A stretch of 64,000 nt of DNA from Siphonodentalium dalli. Its lineage: Eukaryota; Mollusca; Scaphopoda; Gadilida; Siphonodentaliidae. The DNA lies in assembly GCA_032622095.1 (NCBI GenBank), contig CP136061.1:123518754-123582753 (forward strand), read 5' to 3'. Position numbers and translations under genes: made by a program. The notes beneath the pieces are model-generated. The model was not told the DNA's origin. It made no database searches and saw only the letters and a program-made list of their open reading frames with translations. Of the stretch, positions 52,701-58,700 are shown in pieces. Position 1 is the stretch's first letter. Every line of letters begins with the position of its first letter.

Positions 52701-55700
52701 TGAACACAAATTTTGTTCCTCAGCATTTACTCATCCCCTGCACGGTGCTCAGGTTAGTTTATCTTGAATGTTTCACTATCTACTTTTATGTCCTCATTGC
52801 ACATAACTACTAAGTACACAATGCTGCATTATGAAATGTGACCCGCCATATCAAATCCGGTCGTAAGTCAGGATTTTTTTTTACCCTGTGCCAATGCATT
52901 CTCTTATATATGCGAGTCGACCATAGGTCGCCTCGCATATATAAGAGAATGCATTGGCCTAACAATTTTGTACAATTTTAATAATTTTTTCTTGTATTCT
53001 TTATCAATTTTATAATTTCACCCAGACACAGAGCAGACGACACTCTTCTATATGCTTCTATATATGTGTGGGGCTCCCTGTAGGGTAATGGATGTTTTTT
53101 ATTTTATGTCCTAAAAATTGTAAGAAACATTTATTTTAAAAACATGATAAAAAATTGTTAGGCCAATGCATTCTCTTATATATGCGAGGCGACCTATGGT
53201 CGACTCGCATATATAAGAGAATGCATTGGCACAGAGTAAAAAAAATCCGGACTTAGGACTGGTTTATTCAGTTATGCATTGTGTATGAAGAAAACAAACT
53301 CATTGGAAGCATGTTTTTCAGTTGCATTTATCATGTGATGTTCAGCTGCCTCACTTTGATGTAATCATCTTATAATCTATCCAACAGTTGTCTTTCTCAG
53401 TTAAACAAAAATATTCAGCCAGTTGCTATACTTTGAATACTACAACAAATTTTACCTTAAAAAAATGCAAGCTTTAGAATTTAATAATCATTTTACATAG
53501 ATGTTGATGTTGGTCTTTTTATAAAATTTTTGTCAACAGAAAATATCAAATAAAAGAATTAACAAGTTTAGAATGAGAGTTAAATACTCGCGTACACAAA
53601 GAACCACGTATAACAACTTGATAATTATAATGAAAACGAGTAAAATGCTAAAGCCAATTACTCATTTTCGTTATAATTACCATGTTGTTTTAAATTGTTC
53701 ATAGAGAAAATTAGTGTATTTTGCACTCATGCAATTAATTCATTAGCTGCATAATTTCTGTTGAATTTAGTAGATGACCCCATAAATGGTTGAATAGGTA
53801 GTCTCCCTTTAACCCTTTGAGTGCCAGGTCCGATTTTTGTATCAACCCATATACCCTGTGCCAATGCATTCTCTTATATATGCGAGTCGACCGATAGGTC
53901 GCCTCGCATATATAAGAGAATGCATTGGCCTAACAATTTTTCATCATTTGTTATTATTTTTTACAATTTTAATATTTTTTTCTTATATTCTTTAACAGAC
54001 TTATTTTGTAGGTTTTAGTGCCAGGGAATCTTATGTTTTTCATGGGCATCAAAATTATTACTATGAATATTTGGTGATAGTTTTGAGTTATAACATGGTT
54101 TTATCCAGTTTGTTTTTAAATTCGCTATAGCATGCTTAAGCATACCCAAACAAAATTCAACCCCAAAAAATCTATAAAAACAAAACAAAACAATTTTTTA
54201 TTTTTTTAGGGCCGATTTTACAGACCGTAAATTAGGGCCGATGAGATCAGCCCCTGGCACTGAAAGGGTTAAGAATTGTATTTATTTATTCTAACTCGGT
54301 TTAACTAGTTACCACCACCACCACCATATGTGTTCCTGAGATTGGTATTGAAGCCTCACTGCAATCTCTGGGTTGCATGTCTGCTCGTCATCTGTTCTTT
54401 AAAATATACTACACAATAAATGTTGCTCGCCTTGATTACAGATTTGGTCATCGGTTTTTTGTGTACACCTGTGTGACTAAACAAGGATCATTTACTATTT
54501 CTCTTATTTAGATACATGATTAAGCAGGGTGGCATTCTTCAGAGGAACGAGATAGATGCTTTGCTGTCAATGATGGTCTCTCCACTGCTTCACGATGTTC
54601 AGACAATGCAGGACCTCAAAGTATGCTTTATTCTTAACTCTCCATTGTAAAGGTGTCTACTGTTGTAACTTATACTCAAGATGTCAGCTGTAAAAGAAAA
54701 CTATTCACGATATGTTACTTTCTCTCAAAACAAAGAGAGACTCCTGTTTCTAAAGTAGGCTGAAACTAGTCCCAATTTTTATTTATAACAATCCATGTGA
54801 ATTCTATTCAAGAGATGTCAAGTGACCAATTTTAAATGAGATTTCCTTGCAATTATTCCAAGCAAAAGTTATAACAAACAGAAATCAGGAAGCTAAAGCA
54901 GGTGCATCATTGAACAGCCATGACATTTAACTGCTAAATAATTATCTCTTGCTATAAATTTATTTTTTTTAGTATTGTTTTCTGGAGTTTAAACATTTGA
55001 CTTACTTTTGAAAAATCTCAACAAATACATGGAAATCTACGAACAAGTCAAACCTGCCAACAAAGCATTAAATATATATAAAATAGTACAATATGGATTG
55101 TTTTCAATATTATATAAGTAACACCCAGAACCACTGGCACTTGCCAATTTAGCTTTGGAGATATGCATGAACATCCCCCATTCGATATTCTCTTGACACC
55201 CTCCTTAAATAGGTCAGGGAATACAAGAGGTTTCTAACCCTGAATTGAGAACTAAAACTTTTGAATTACGGTTCCAATTGCAGGGTTCGTACGGGTGCTT
55301 GAATATCTTGAAAGTGCTTGAATTTGGTTTTGGGTTTTTCAAGCCCTTGAAAGTCATTGAATTTTCCCTTAAACACGCTAAGGTGCTTGAAAGTGCTTGA
55401 ATTTAGTCATCAAAGGTTGTTTTATTGACGCATGCTTGCCGTCTTCTACGCGGTATCAAGCGACGTTGAAATTTTCAAGCAGCATCGTTTGATTGCCAGG
55501 TCGTCGGTTCGTTTCGCTATTCGTGCCAGTATTCCGCGATTTGCATTAACTCAAGTTAAAAATATAACAATGGCGGCGCCCATGCATTGAAATTATCGCT
55601 AGTCTTTTGTTAGAATAACAATGGGAAAGTGTGTGTTCAACACTGCATGGTTATCGCACGAAACGTATTCTGGTTGGTTACAACAAACGAACAACAATAG

Positions 55701-58700
55701 GAAGGCAATGTGCTTGCTTTGTTGCAAAGAAATAGATATTTCTGGGATGGGAGAATCGGCTTTGAAAAGTCATGTGAAGTCGACAAAACACGCTGCGAAA
55801 GTTAGACAGCAATCTGGCGGACGGTGAATAACTTTTTCGCAAGGAATCGGACAATAACGAGTGGCCCATCGAACACATCAAATACAATGTCACCTGTAAA
55901 TACCACACGACCATCAGCATCCAGTTCAAATTCAAATGACAGTACTACTACTACAATGAGTGTGAGTAAATATGGATCTGGCGATGTTATGAAAGCAGAG
56001 GTTCTTTGGACATTGAAGACTGTGAATTCACATTATTCCTTCAGGTCAAGTGAGAAAATAGGGATACTTTTCCAAAATATGTTCCCGGACAGTGACATTG
56101 CAAAAAAGTTTGGCTGTGGGGAGACAAAATGCAGCTATCTCACCCAATATGGACTTGCTCCACATTTCAGAAATATCCTGATTGATAAGGTCAGAAAAGG
56201 ATCATCATATGTATTGTTGTTTGATGAAAGTCTCAATAAGAAAACACAAACGACTCAAATGGATATACATGTGCGCCTTTGGGAAGGTGACAAAGTTGTT
56301 ACAAGATTTTTCAACAGTGAATTTATGGGGCACACTCATGCTACAGACTTGTTGGAAAAATTCTATAACACTGTTGGTGCATTGCCTCTTCAAAATTTGA
56401 AGCAAATTTCAATGGATGGGCCAAACGTCAACTGGGCTTTTTATGATAAAATAAGCTCTGCTTTGAAGGACTATGACAATTCACTAATTAATATTGGATC
56501 ATGCAGCCTTCATATTGTTCACGGAGCATACAAAACAGCACTAGAGATCACAGACTGGGACATCTCTAATTTACTGAGCAGCATGTATTACCTGTTCAAG
56601 GACAGTCCAGCACGCAGGGATGATTATTTGAAATATTCAGGCAGTGTATTCCCACTGAAGTTCTGTAAATGTAGGTGGGTGGAGAACGTCCCAGTTCTTG
56701 AAAGAGCCATAGATATTTGGGAGCCTTGCAATAAATATATCAAAGCTGTGAAGGAGAAGAAAGTAACTGCCCCGAAGAACAAAAGTTTTGAGAAAGGCAT
56801 TAGAAGATAAATTTGCTATTGCCAAATTGGATTCTGTCTATCAGTGGCAAAGCAGATCCAACCATTTTTGACACTCTACCAGACAGACAAGCCAATGGTA
56901 CCATTTTTGGCAACAGATCTAGACCGACTTGTAAGAGAAATTGCTGAAAGATTCATGAAACCAAATGTTCTGACAGAAAAAACATCGGCACTTATGGATA
57001 TGGATGTGACTGACACTAAGAACCATGTTGAGGTGTCCAAAATAAACATTGGGTTCAAAGCTGAGAAATGTATCCAAGCGATGAAGTCAAAATCAGCTAG
57101 TGAGAAACCTAGTGAATTGCAAATCTATACCTTCAGGATGGAATGCAAATCTGTTTTGATGAGTCTACTCAAAAAAATAATCAACCAATCTCCACTGACA
57201 TATTCACTAGTTCGAAATATGAGCTTCCTGGATCCAAGAAGAATTGCAACAGACACCGAAGCTTGCAAGAGAAAACTGAAAAACATTCTACGATTCTATC
57301 AGCATCAGAGTGATGAGGACTGTGATGAGATACTGCGTCAATTTAATCACTTCTTAGACGAAGTTGTTACTGGAAGTTCAGAGTTAAAAAATTTCAATGT
57401 AGTTACTGACAGAATTGATGTGCTTCTCCATGACTGTATGGATACGGACCAATTCAAGAAATTGTGGGGCTTCGTAAAGGTTCTTCTTCTGTTGTCACAT
57501 GGACAAGCATCTGTCGAAAGAGGCTTTTCATTGAACAGGCAGATAGAAACAAACAACTTGGAAGAACAATCATTTGTAACAATGAGATTTGTGTTGGATC
57601 ACATAAAGTATGTCGGAGGCGTACAGGCAGTAGACATAAATAAGAGTTTACTCATCTCAGCTTCATCTGCCCGTCAAAGGTACCATAATCACCTTGATGA
57701 ACAACGAAAGAAGAAGGATGATGATGCCAAGGCCACTAAGCGTAAAGCTCTGACTGATGAGATTGAAGTTCTGAAGAAAAAGAAGAGATTTATTCAGAAT
57801 GATGTCACTGAACTCATAAAATCAGCTGATGATTTGTCAGAGAAGGCTGAATCTGCGAGAAGTTTTGTTCTTGTCTCAAAGTCTAATGCCATGAGGACTA
57901 AGGCAAAAGAGAAGAAGGAAGTCCTTGGAACTGTAGACAATGAGCTTGATGCTAAACTGCATGAGCTCAAAAACAAGTGAACATTCATTCATCCAAGGAA
58001 TGACCATGCATTCTGTACATAGTGTATATTCCTAGAAGCTGATTGAATAATATTCATATATGTATCATTGTATGAAGAAACTATGGACAAGTTGAATAAG
58101 ATTGTGACACATGTGTGCATCCATATGTATAAAGACTTAGAAATTAGTGTCTAAAAACTTGAGTGTTCATCTGATAGAAGTTATATAATACAAGGTACAG
58201 GTATATTTCAACTTCTCTTTACCTCATAAAGGTTATCAAGTTATCTATGGAAAAATCATCTGTTATGATCATATTTTCTTTCCGCCATTTATGACCCTAT
58301 CTTTAGTACATAAATATGAAAGTTAATTGGATGGGTATACTAGTATACCCATCCAGAAATACAGGTAATAATAGGGATTGTTTTATTATTGTATTCTTCA
58401 TTCGAACAAAGCACAAGCCATGTATCAGATCATTTTGTTGGAGAATGGATACCCTTGTATTAAATGCAAATATTTATATAATCGGTAGTCTATGAGGTGT
58501 TTGAAAATATTTGAACAAGTGCTTGAAAAGTCCTTGAAAAGTGCTTGAATTTGGTTTGGAATTCATAGTGGGAACCCTGAATTGGTAATAGAACCAGATA
58601 CTGTGACCCCCATATACACGCGACTTAATAAACAGTTTATATATTAAATACCTGCCTTAAAACAAAATTTTAAATAAATAATGAATATCTGCCTCCCTCA

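Noticed and set aside
55281-58579. Exons of FAM120 within intron 10 from the long open frames
   Set aside because: They encode a BED finger and hAT transposase, and exon 10 joins exon 11 in phase without them.
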